Assembly (NCBI RefSeq): GCF_001522545.3
Contig: NC_031769.1
Span: forward strand, 70,821,814-70,885,813
Length of the DNA stretch: 64,000 nucleotides
Direction: 5' to 3'
Source: Parus major
Lineage: Eukaryota; Chordata; Aves; Passeriformes; Paridae
Shown: one piece after another, positions 13,201-23,430 of the stretch
Numbering within the stretch: position 1 is the first letter of the stretch
How the letters are laid out: every line of letters starts with the position of its first letter
Notes under the pieces: model-generated
Seen by the model: only the letters and a program-made list of their open reading frames with translations
Told to the model about the DNA's origin: nothing
The model's database searches: none
Made by a program: the position numbers and the translations under genes

Positions 13201-15599
13201 TTTGAGTTTCTCAAAGGAAATTTCTGAAAAATTTACAACATAACACCGTGTTCCTCTAGATTTCCAGTGCATAGCTCAAGCCAGTACATTGAGGTACAGA
13301 ATGATCCATAAATGGATAAACAAGAAACTTCAGGGACAGTGGAAGAAAGGGACAAAAAAAAAGATTCTGGGAAGAGAGCATTATAGCAGCCTCCAAAGCA
13401 GAAGTAATGAGAAACAGTTGAATAAATAGCATTTACCTGCATTTTACCTCACTTGAAGTAGAATGTTGGGTTTTTCCAAAAAAGTAATAGCAGGCTGAGG
13501 TGAAGTACAAGAAAGCAACATTATGGTAGTAAGTCTGCACTCATTTTTTGACAACATACAGAACAAAAAAGAAATTCAGAACTGGGCACTGTGATACCAG
13601 GATTCAACAGCAGCAGACTGGAGAAATTCTATAAAAATGAGAGACAAGAGCACAAGCAGTCTGTAATTTTTAATATTTATAGAATTAAGAGGAAGAGTAA
13701 AAGCATTGCCGACACAAGCAGGGAATGCAGCTTGCAGCACAGCAGCAACATAGGGAACAGTAGAGACAAAAAGGTCAATATGTCAAAAATTCCTTTGTCA
13801 CTCAAGTTCTATAGCTTGCTGGCAGTAATACAAAACAAGACTTTTCAGAAGGGGAATCAAATCAGCAGGATAGGTAACATGCAGTGAGTGGATGAGGTGA
13901 CTGAGGTGAGATGCTTATGAAGGCTGAGATACTGTAGGCTTTGGAAGAGACTCAAATAGTAAAGAAAGAATTATATCTTTAAGAAGGTTGTCAGCATGCA
14001 AGCTAAGGGGCTGGATGGATCAAATTCTGCAGATACTAGTGCAAATTGAATAGGATCAAACACCACTTTAAGTAACCAACATTCAGTATGGGCAGGCAGG
14101 CCCTCTTCTCCATATTCTCTTTGTTTGATCTTGGTTAGCTTCAAACTTAGATGTACAGTATTCAGACTTGAAAGTGCTACAAGAGTTGAATTTCTTTCTA
14201 GCTCAGGTTCAGAAAGCTCTCTAGCTGGTGCAGAACTGAGATGTGGAGCTACAGGTAAGAAACCTATGGATACAAAGAGACTTTTCTTGCCGATGAAGCA
14301 CCTCTGTTCTGATGTGCACTTACTTAACCTCCCCTTTGTCACCTATAGAACATTCTACTTAGTGGATCATGCCTTAGGCAGGCTGCTTAGTTGTTAGAAC
14401 AGAATCAGTCACTTCAGAGACCTCACCAACTTATTACAAAATTTAGAAATATCCAACAGTTTATATATGTTGATGATAGTGTAAGGTTTTGACAGTTTAC
14501 TTGCACTGGAGTCCTACGGAAAGTAAATTTTCAGAAAATGTAAGTAGATTTGTTCATACAAGCCAATTGCTAATAGAAGGGTCTATCAGAAAGCTGAAGA
14601 CAGACAATCTCAAAACCTAGCTTTGTATTTGAAAGACAGGAATTTTAGAATTTTCTATGAATATCGTGCCTTTGTTATCTCCCTTATTTCCTTTAAGCCA
14701 ATACTGACTGTTGCTTGAGACTGCCAGCTGACAATGTTGAGATGGTTTCTTCTTCACAAGACTGCTCACTATTCCACAGTATGGGAAAACAATCATCTTC
14801 TGAGCAGCATTAGAAGCTCCTAACTCTGAAAAAAGGTACAATAACACAAATAACTAATGATGACTTAACAGAAAGAAAATCACAAATTATCCAAGTTTTT
14901 AAGTGTAGCAATTAACCTACACTAAAAGTATTTTGCCTTACTCTAAATTTGAAGGAAAAGTTCTTCACGATAAAAACAATCAAGGTGTTTCACCAAAAAT
15001 GGGACAAAATGACAGCTCAGTGATTTATAGGGTGTTTAGTTTATCACTTGATTGACACATTAAACTGGGATTCTGTGGGGAAAAAGATGCCCAGAATTCT
15101 TGAGAAATCATTATACAAGAATAATATAATTTTTTTTTTTTCTAGAGTTTTAGGACACTTTGAGTCAAACTCTTCAAATTAGGACTTGATGGAGGCTGAA
15201 AATTAGTGTGTAGCACACAATTTTATTATTTTGTCTAGTAATAGAGATAGTTTTGACAATTGCTGCCACCCTGAAACCAAGAAGTTGAACCCTCAACTTT
15301 AGTTTAACAACCTGAAAGACTAGAGCAATGGAATTAGTCCTTAATCATGCATTATCAGTTCCAACATTTATGTTCCAGTACCTGACCTATCTCTTTTGGG
15401 GCATTAACCCATAAACACACTGCTGTCACACAGCTCTATGGAGACAAACAGATTTCTTAGGAATCCCTGGTACTACAATAACACAATAAAGTATATTAGA
15501 ATAAAAACTTTATTTTAACCTAGTCTCAGCAGATTGGATCATTTCACACAACTTGTATCAAAGATCCTCTACAGGTCAGGCGATTTTAGCTAACATCCA
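10264..15599. other. AT-rich DNA with no recognisable gene
   Basis: Nothing codes recognisably here. A-rich low-complexity sequence occurs at about 11056-11100 and 11878-11895, and short tandem TTAGTGG units at about 12985-13000. Frames at 13591-13887, 13971-14342 and 14125-14397 overlap one another on both strands, have no recognisable domains and lack convincing exon context. Confidence 0.6.
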
Positions 15600-16490
15600 A
15601 CCCTACCTACAGATTCAGGTCATTTGCTACAAATGAACAATAACTTGAGCTCAAGGCAGGCATACAAAACTCAAGCCATGGACAAAAGCAAACAAGGAGG
15701 GCAGCCCTGACCACAGAGAGATTGTGTTCCTGCCACTCCACAGCTCCAGCATGCAGCTGACTGGGATTTCCTGTTGCACAGGGCATGGCATGTGATTTTA
15801 TGTTTTCCTTTTGTGCAGTGTGTGTCATTTCGATTGTCCCAGGTGTATGGACCCTGTTTCATGGATGAAGGTGTTCATGGCCAGTGACTGCCCAGCTCAC
15901 CAGACAATGCACAAGTGTCTAGGAGTAGGGGATCTGGCAACCACTGCCAGGTGCTCCAGAAGCTTTGTTAGAGCTCAGGCCTCCCAGCTATTGCCAGATT
16001 TCTATCTTAGGAGCAGCAGGAGCCTTTTTCTGATGAAGGACAAGCCAGAAGCCAGAGGTGATCCCAGCTCCTGATCACACAGGACCTTCTCCAACCAGGC
16101 ACAGTCCCACAGGACCCAAGAAGGACCAAGCTGGGCATGAGATCTGTCAACCCTCAGGTTGTATACCCAGACAGGGTGAATTCATGTCCCAGGTCTAAGG
16201 TTAATCTAGGAAGATGAATGAGAAAATATGGATCAGGAGAGGACAGGGCTGACAAACATGCAATGTAGGGTCAAGACCCACCTAGAAGACAAAGCTGGAG
16301 ATGAGGCTGCCTGTAACATCAGTCTGGGCTGCCTCTAGGACACAGGCCCAGAGGCAGCTGTACAACACAGCTCAGGCTGTGATTGGAGGCCCAGGTCCGA
16401 TGTTCAATGTAGCCTCTGTAGCAATGGTCAGAGGGTCTGTCACAGCAGAGTCTCCAGGTGACTCTGACAGCTCTGGGCCTTAAGAGCTCA
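15600..16490. other. GC-richer unassigned block
   Basis: Base composition rises clearly above the neighbours over about 900 bases, with many CAGG/CCCAG-type words and several short overlapping frames (15607-15828 minus, 15811-16074 plus, 16301-16483 plus). CpG is scarce, so it does not look like a CpG island. It may be the body of an old transposable element or an LTR that I cannot name. No domain, poly(A) or terminal repeat was identified. Confidence 0.4.
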
Positions 16491-17201
16491 GGTACACTGT
16501 GACATGACTACTTCTGCATCAAATGTACCCAAAAACCCCACAGTGCTGGTCAGAACTTATGCAAAATTGCTGTGATGCACAAAATTACTTTTGCTCCTGT
16601 TTCATGCTGTTATGACTTCTTGCTGAAAAATATTTTGTGTGCCATTTTAACTGAGCTTATGGAATTAAATTAGAACATAATAAAACAACCTATGTCTGAA
16701 TCACAAGAATTTCATTCACTTCCCTGAGATCATGCAGCTCGATAGATGGGACTTGGAAGGGGGTAAAACTGATCAGTGTCCAATGCTTATTAACTATTCT
16801 ATCTGTGCCCTCAATGAATTACAACAGCTGTTTTTATGCTAGGAGAGAAACAACCATGCATCTATGTTTTGTATTGCATCCTTTAGCAAGCAAGATGAAC
16901 AAACTCACTATATGTTTTCCAAAACTTTCCATCTTTATTTTTTTTTCCTAATGGAACAGGAATATGTCAGGAAAAAGAACTGCTTTGAATGAAAACCACG
17001 TTTATTACCCTGATGTGCAAACACTTGATAATGCAGCTTTTATAATTCCCCTCATTTTTTGCTTTTACTTCTTATAAACTCTGTGCTTTCAAATGTGTAG
17101 AACTAGCAATAGCTAACATGCTTTGTGCTTTGTAAAGCACGTTGAATTATTTCATTGTTTGTTACAAATACAGTGCAGGTGGAAGGTCATAAATTAAAAG
17201 A

Positions 17202-17221
17202 CTATTTTTATATAAAAATAG
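17202..17221. repeat. Perfect 20-bp palindrome
   Basis: The sequence CTATTTTTAT followed by its exact reverse complement reads the same on both strands. It is AT-rich and contains a TATATAAAA-like core. A second near-palindrome, GTGCTTT-gt-AAAGCAC, lies 60 bases upstream (17125-17140). A regulatory role is only a possibility. Confidence 0.85.
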
Positions 17222-18390
17222 AGAAGTCGCACAACTGTAATTTTCAAGAACAGGACAGCAGTTGGCTCAGGTATAATCATATCTCCCAAGCCAATTTATA
17301 AGGCATTTGTTTTCGGAGTGTAACATTTCATCTGAATGGTATGATCAAAAAGTAATGATGCTAGGGTTCACTTATCAGAGGACAAAAACAGTTTCACAAA
17401 GGAAACCCTTCTGTTCTTGCTCTCATAGATGTCTACCTCACTTTAACATCCCATAAATGTTTTTATTAAGATTCCTTCCACAAATATTCAAAGCCTTTTT
17501 CAAGCAAGAGAGAAATTTACTTTTGAAAAATCTTTTATTGAAGATGTGTGCTGTGTTCTTCTAACTTGGGGTCTTTAAAAGTGGTTCTAATTATCTGTTT
17601 TCCTTAAAAGAAAAATTATGATGCCAGGTGCTTTGAAGCATTAAAACTTTTGTTTGTCCATTTGTATACTAGCAAAAGGAAGCAGGATGTCCAAGAAATC
17701 CTGAAATTTGAAAATAGTGATAGAAGTATAAGTAAGTACAGGCACATAAAAGTCAGTGGGGATATTTTATTTAGCATAATGTATTAAAATAGTAATACAT
17801 CATTATAGTATGTATACTTCTAAACATGGATCAGAAATTGCTGTGTGATTGACAAGTAATTGCATTCTACTGACATGAAAACTTGCACAAAGTTATATTT
17901 TTTCTAAAATTCATCTTTTGGAACATTTTATTTTTTGTTCCCATTTTTAAAAATAAGGATATTTTGGTAATGAAAATTGTAGCTTACTCCTCTGTCTTTT
18001 CCAATCTATTATAACTTTAGCAAAATGCTTAACTTTCCCACGTACTTAATACATCTTTCTGGCTAAATTTCAACCAGAAGCTAACTAGTTGTGGTTCTAC
18101 TTGACTACTCATTTTAAAATTAAATTTTATTCAAATATTACTCTTAGTCACTTTATATTAATCCAGGTGGTACAGATTTATTTTGTAATGGTAGTATCCG
18201 TAAAAAAACACCAAGATAATTAAAGCAGTATAAGGTAGATTGTCTGGGCAGGATACAAATTGTATTATGCCCCCAAATGGCAACTTTAAAAATCCTGCAC
18301 AATATTTTATGGTGCTAGGAGACAGCTTTAACAGCATAAATTTTAAATTTTTCTATGTAATGAAGATCAGTCATTGTCATTATTATATCA

Positions 18391-18427
18391 GACTATAGTC
18401 TATATAATGACTATAGAAAATAGTCAT
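18391..18427. repeat. Nested GACTATA palindromes
   Basis: GACTATAGTC (18391-18400) is a perfect palindrome. Just after it, ATGACTA (18407-18413) pairs with TAGTCAT (18421-18427) across a 7-base loop. Both share the GACTA word. The function is unknown. Confidence 0.7.
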
Positions 18428-18710
18428 TGTCTATTGAGTCTTCATTGTAATCCACATGGAATTGGGCTTTAGACTTGATCAAAACACTGTTGATAACAGA
18501 CTTGGTGTCTTAGGTACTGCTGAACTGTGCTTACACAGCATCAAGGTTCCCTGTATTTCCCACTCCAGTAGGCTGGTGGTAGGCAAGATTTTGGGACAGG
18601 ATACAAGCAGGATGGTGACCAAAGTAACCAAAGAGCTATGCTCTATCACATAACATCATACTCAGTAAGAAAACTGTGTTTTTCAAAAGAAGCCATTGCT
18701 TGTGGATGAG

Positions 18711-18731
18711 CTCACCACTTTGGGTGGTGAG
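18711..18731. repeat. 8-bp hairpin
   Basis: CTCACCAC and GTGGTGAG flank a 5-base loop. There is no T-run or other terminator context that would matter in a eukaryote. Confidence 0.75.
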
Positions 18732-19166
18732 TGACTGCTCTAGCACCACTGCTTTATCTTTGTTTTTCCTTCACACATTAAACTGTTCTCATCTTGACAG
18801 TGAGCTTTTACTGCTTTTGCCCTTCCCATTCACTCCCCCAGCTTTCTGAGGGCTTGTGAGAGCAATTGCATGGGGGCTTATTTATCACTTAGGATCAGCT
18901 GACCACTTACACAAAAAAGTCTTGAATAAATGTAGTCATCATGTCATGGTGATGTGAATCTTCAACCACTGCAGTTGCTTTTATTAATTTAAGTGATTTT
19001 AAGGTAATTATTGATTTTTAAAAGAATTATTAACACACCATTTTAGCTCTCCTTTAAAAATTATTTCAGAAGTACTCACTATATCAGATAGCTGTAGATG
19101 TTAAACTTAAAAGTGACTTGTCTGTTCAGATTAATGCCTGTATATTTACTGGAATTAAATGTCAAT

Positions 19167-19199
19167 TTATATATATATATATATATTTATATATATAAA
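19167..19199. repeat. (TA)n microsatellite
   Basis: This is an imperfect TA dinucleotide run with one ttta interruption. It directly abuts the 5' edge of the CR1 fragment at 19201, so the element probably inserted into or next to it. Confidence 0.9.
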
Positions 19200-19200
19200 T

Positions 19201-19329
19201 CAGGCCCGGTTGGATGGGGCCCTGAGCAACCTGATCTATTTGAAGGTGTCCTTGTTCATGGTGGGGGTCTGGAACCAGACAATCTTAAAGGTCCCTTCCA
19301 ACCCAAACCACACTATGATTCCATGATTT
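19201..19329 (+). mobile_element. CR1 LINE, very short 3' end
   Basis: This is the last 130 bases of a CR1 element in the plus orientation. It matches the remembered CR1 terminus almost word for word: 'ggttggatggggccctgag' at the start, 'caacctgatctatttgaagg', 'gtcccttccaacccaaacca', and an end 'ctatgattccatgat' that corresponds to the CR1 8-mer-type tail. It looks younger than the copy at 5421 because fewer positions differ from the remembered consensus. The reading frame across it is not a gene. Confidence 0.95.
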
Positions 19330-22300
19330 ATTGAAACAATTAAACAATTTCAGGAAAAGATGCATTACTTCTTCAGAAACCATTAAGAAAGAGACATTTT
19401 TCTAACACACATGAAAGATTCTAAGAATATTTTAAGGTCATACTGTAAATGGAAATTGACTCACATTTTTTAAAAAGTAATAGAGTAGTTCATAAAAGTT
19501 GAAATAGACTTTTTAGCTCTTGGAATATCCCGTGTGAAACCGGACAGACTGATGAGAAAGAGAGATTAAAACTCCCTTCTGCAGTGAAAGTCAGGGAAAC
19601 TAGTAAGTAGGTGAAACAAACATATGTACTAGTGAATGCACATCTATTAGTAGATTATACATTTGCAAACTGCCTATACAAGTGAAAGAATAACAGCCAG
19701 TTTCACATACAGCTAAAACAGAAAACTGTATGCTTTCCTCTTTTCATGAAATCAGGTGAAAGTGAGATCATAAAAACTTAGTGATTTGAGCTAGCAGCAC
19801 ACTCACTTCAACTGAATTTCAGAAGCACTAACAGAGGCTCACAGATCTTTTCAACTTGTTTCTTGAAAGGAAGAGTGAAGAATTAGTAGAGATGTAAAAG
19901 AGCAGAACTTCTAGCTCAGATTAAAGCAACTAACATCTCAGGAAGATGAATTTTAAATTACAGACTGGAAATTAAATTATAAACCTCTCTCTGTAAAAGA
20001 TGTAATGAAAAGATGTAATGAAAAGATTCATTGAGGTGGATACTTGCAGAGTTCCTTTGGGTATTGACCTAATCAGCAAATATGTCTGACTTCTGTTGCT
20101 CTTGTTTCCACCACCAAGCAATAGGTGCGATAGTAGCAGTGCCAGGCTTAAAGTATCCCAGAAAATGGAAAGGTGAAAATACAGGATTTCCCACATTAGA
20201 AAAATATTTTTTCTACACACAGTATTTTTAAGATGCACAGTATTTTATAAGTTTTAGAGACTTATTTCACCATTCTGTACCAAAGCAGTGTCAGGCATAT
20301 TTAACTGGATTTTTGACTTACTGGGTTGTAAACTTTAGGTGACTTGCTTATAGGTGACACCTTCTTATGCTGCCCATCTTTGAATGTTGTTAATAGACAA
20401 ACTAAATCTCCTTTGTTGCAAATACCCATTATTGTCATTTGCAATAATTTTGCAGAATAGAAACATTCATATTATTTGTTGGTTATCTCTGCTTTAAACA
20501 GAACCAGTTATTAAGTCTTGGTGAAGAATTCTAAAACCTCCCCTCTTCATTACCTGGCTTTTGTGAGACACTGTCCGAGCTGAGAACTTATAGGCCCAGG
20601 ATATGAAATGCATCACCTTTAAAAATTGCTCTAGACAGACCAATGCAAAGAGAGACCTTGCTGGATTTTTTCTTATGTTTAACTGGTGAAACAAAAGAAA
20701 TAAAAATCTAACCTAGAGTATGTTTAATTTCACACGGATCTAAAGTTCAAAAGTAATTTGTTAAGGAAAAAGATTTGAGCACTTAATTTCAGCAATGTCA
20801 AAATATATTTCAGCAAATGCATTCAACATTAAAACTAATTAATTAAAATGTCCCAAGAACTGAAAAAATACCCATGCCAGTCAGAATATTTTGACTTCTT
20901 TCCCCTTGTTTTTCTTTGTTTTCCTTTGTACATGGTGACAAATGCTGACAAAACAGCATTTTCCAGCAGAAATGTTGCACTGATTCCTTTCAACCATCTT
21001 AACATGATTGTGACAGATTGCACAATATAAAAAGCAATTCTATCAGCAAAACATACTTTACACATTACACCCACTATTTTCCCCCTTTAAAGCATCTGTC
21101 ACTGCTTTTAAAGGTCACATATTTCATGTTTCAGTGTGTGGGGAGAAAAAATATTTCCTCTTAACTTGAGAGATTAGCAAGGATGCTATACCAGCCTCGC
21201 TGTGCATTGGATAATTTCATTTATTATTCTAACTGTGACATACTGTCTGGAATTCATTTTTGTGCAAAGAAAGACTTCCTTGTGTACAATTTTTATACTG
21301 CAATAATGGAGAAAAACAAAAAAGATTAATTAATTGAATAAGGTCTCATGTTTTGCTTCTAACAATTAAAATATCTTCCTCCTCCTTCCTGTAGTACTAC
21401 TATGATGCAAATATGACATGAAAAAGATCAAATCCTGTTTCTAATATTGTGAGAAAAATACCTCTGCCTGATACCAAGCATATTAAAATTTCATCAGTTC
21501 TTGTATTATAGACCAAAAAAATAGAGGGGTAAGCTGTAGGATAAAACTTGATTATGTCTGACAACTACAGAAAAAAAAATAAGGGACTTAAGAAGGGCAC
21601 AGGTTTTGGAATAAAAAAAAAAAAAAAAGAAAAAAGGAGGGGAAAAAAGTGTTTAAAAGGACAAAAAAAAATGGCATGGACAAAAACATAGGCCACTACA
21701 CCTTAGAGTTGTATTCAAACCTCTGGTTGAGTCCAATGGAGAGACATGGGTGGCTTTAGGGATACTGTATGTTACTGATTATTTTAGAGAGAGGAATCTT
21801 ATTCTTATAATCTTCAGTTCTTCTGAATTTCAGTTAACAGATCATTTCTGGAAGAAAAGGGAGAGATTTTTCTTGTTAGGTATATCTGTTTAATACACAG
21901 TCATGGTTTTCAAGAAAATCAAGATAAAAAATAAGAATTAAATAAATTAATTTATTTTTCAGTGTATTTAAGGAAAAAATGGTCATGATAAGCTACATTT
22001 ACTGTAAAAACATGAAGGGTCTGATGTTCTCCTAAGGGTGTTTAAAAGGTCACCTTTGCGCTGCTGGTTCAGAATAGAATAGGTACTGCAGCCTAGTTTA
22101 CTTTTTTATGTCAAGTGCTATCAAAGTTATTCACAGTCATTTTTTGCAGTAAAGATTATTACAGGTGTTTATGCAAGCTTCCTGAGCTACTCCAACAGTT
22201 CTTTCCGCAAAATTCAATAGAAAGAAATAAAGTAAAATTTCAAAGAAAATATTTTAAATGGTGCACATATAAATCAATTTTGTTCTTTAAGAGAGTGGTA

Positions 22301-22848
22301 TCTTGAATGTTCTCAACTCTAGATGTATTTCTGCATCCATTATCCTCCCATGTAAACTTTACTCTTTTGATATTCTTATGGTTAGATCCCCAAGGCTCTT
22401 CACTGACAAATCTGAAATGTGAATATCATGGAAGAATTTCAAAACAGATCAGTACTTTTGAGGAGAAGTGAGTTTACATGAATATCGATTTAAAGACTAT
22501 AAGATTTAAGGGTCCTGTTTTTTTGAACACATGGTCAAACCTTAACCAGTTTCCAATGTCCACCCAGAAGAATGCTTTCACTCTTTTTCCTCAACAGGAC
22601 GGGAGCAGAAAATAAAGGAAAAAGCTCGTGTGTTAAAATAAGAGTCAGGGATATCTCTTCCCAATTGCCATCATGGGCAAAACAAGCTTGACTTGAATAA
22701 ACTTATTCTAATCCATTGACAATTAAAATCAGACTTAGATGGTGTGTGCAGGGGAAGACAAATACAGAAACAATACACTCTCCCTACCTACATCCCTCTT
22801 CTTCCCAAGCTCCACTTCCTGCCAACATCCCTGACTCATCTACTTCCT
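19330..22848. other. AT-rich DNA with no recognisable gene
   Basis: No exon or repeat family was recognised. It contains a 13-bp tandem duplication (AAAAGATGTAATG twice, from about 19996), A-rich low-complexity sequence at about 21571-21670, and only short chance frames. Confidence 0.6.
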
Positions 22849-22864
22849 CCCGATGAGCAGGAGC

Positions 22865-22948
<84 letters not shown>

Positions 22949-22962
22949 CGAGGAGCAGGAGC
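22849..22962. repeat. (ATC)n microsatellite with 16-bp near-repeats at each side
   Basis: About 27 uninterrupted ATC units (22865-22947) sit between CCCGATGAGCAGGAGC (22849-22864) and CCCGAGGAGCAGGAGC (22947-22962), which differ at one base. The run reads as poly-Ile, poly-Ser or poly-His depending on frame, so the long 'proteins' through it are artefacts. The flanking pair could be a target-site-like duplication, a duplicated unit from which the microsatellite grew, or chance within a GAGCAG-rich sequence. Confidence 0.95.
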
Positions 22963-23430
22963 AAGGCCTGCGGTGAGCCCACAGCAGCTCCTCTCTGCTG
23001 TTCCTCACGCTCTTCCCAGCTCCAGCTTGGGGCCTTCCTCGTCCTTCAGGATAAATTTGCTCCAGCGTGGGCTCTCCGTGGCTGCAGTTTCCCTCCGGGC
23101 ACGTCCACCAGCCCGGCCGGGGTCTCTCCCTGGCCGCAGGCCCATCCCTGCCGGCTCTCTGCCGGCCCCGGCCCCGCTCCCGCTGTCCCCCCGGGGCTCG
23201 CAGGGCTGTTTGTGGCTCGGTTCCCCTGGCTCAGCCCTGGCTGCCGGGCAGCGTTTTGCCCTCCCTTGGCCAGGCTTTCCCCGGGGCTCTCGCCCGCCCG
23301 CCCGTGGCTGAGGGGCTCAGCCGGACCCAGCCCTGAGGCCGCTGCAGCCGCCGGCACCGCCTGAGGCCGGGCCGGGCAGCCACGACACGGGCCCGGCACC
23401 GCCAGGGCACCCAGGCTGGGCGCAGCATGT
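22948..23430. other. CpG-dense GC-rich block (CpG island)
   Basis: I count roughly 40 CpG dinucleotides by eye in about 480 bases, against a flanking sequence that has almost none. Words such as GGCCCCGGCCCCGC and GCCCGCCCGCCC suggest GC-box-like sites. No TATA box, initiator or first exon could be placed. The part at about 23048-23112 resembles, in reverse orientation, the GGAGCAG-type units of the LTR at 26230-27372, so the block may be at least partly transposon-derived. Frames through it (22744-23364, 22853-23311, and minus 23046-23498) are Pro/Ala/Gly/Arg-rich, overlap on both strands and are typical GC shadows. It could be an orphan CpG island, a promoter of an unannotated lncRNA, or an expanded LTR remnant. 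Confidence 0.7.

Larger units (their letters stand above)
16491..19166. other. AT-rich DNA, no gene; several small palindromes
   Basis: No coding region was recognised. The stretch contains hairpin-forming sequences at 17125-17140, 17202-17221, 18391-18427 and 18711-18731. The part around 17000-17350 is of mixed composition and not repeat-like, so a conserved non-coding element is conceivable, but conservation cannot be judged from one sequence. Confidence 0.5.

Noticed and set aside
13971..14397. Overlapping frames of 123 (minus) and 90 (plus) codons
   Set aside because: Both strands are open over the same segment, neither shows a known motif, and no clear splice sites bound them.
22744..23364. 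Long frames with poly-Ile or poly-Ser runs followed by Pro/Ala/Gly-rich sequence
   Set aside because: They are frame readings of the (ATC)n microsatellite and the GC-rich block; overlapping frames are open on both strands.
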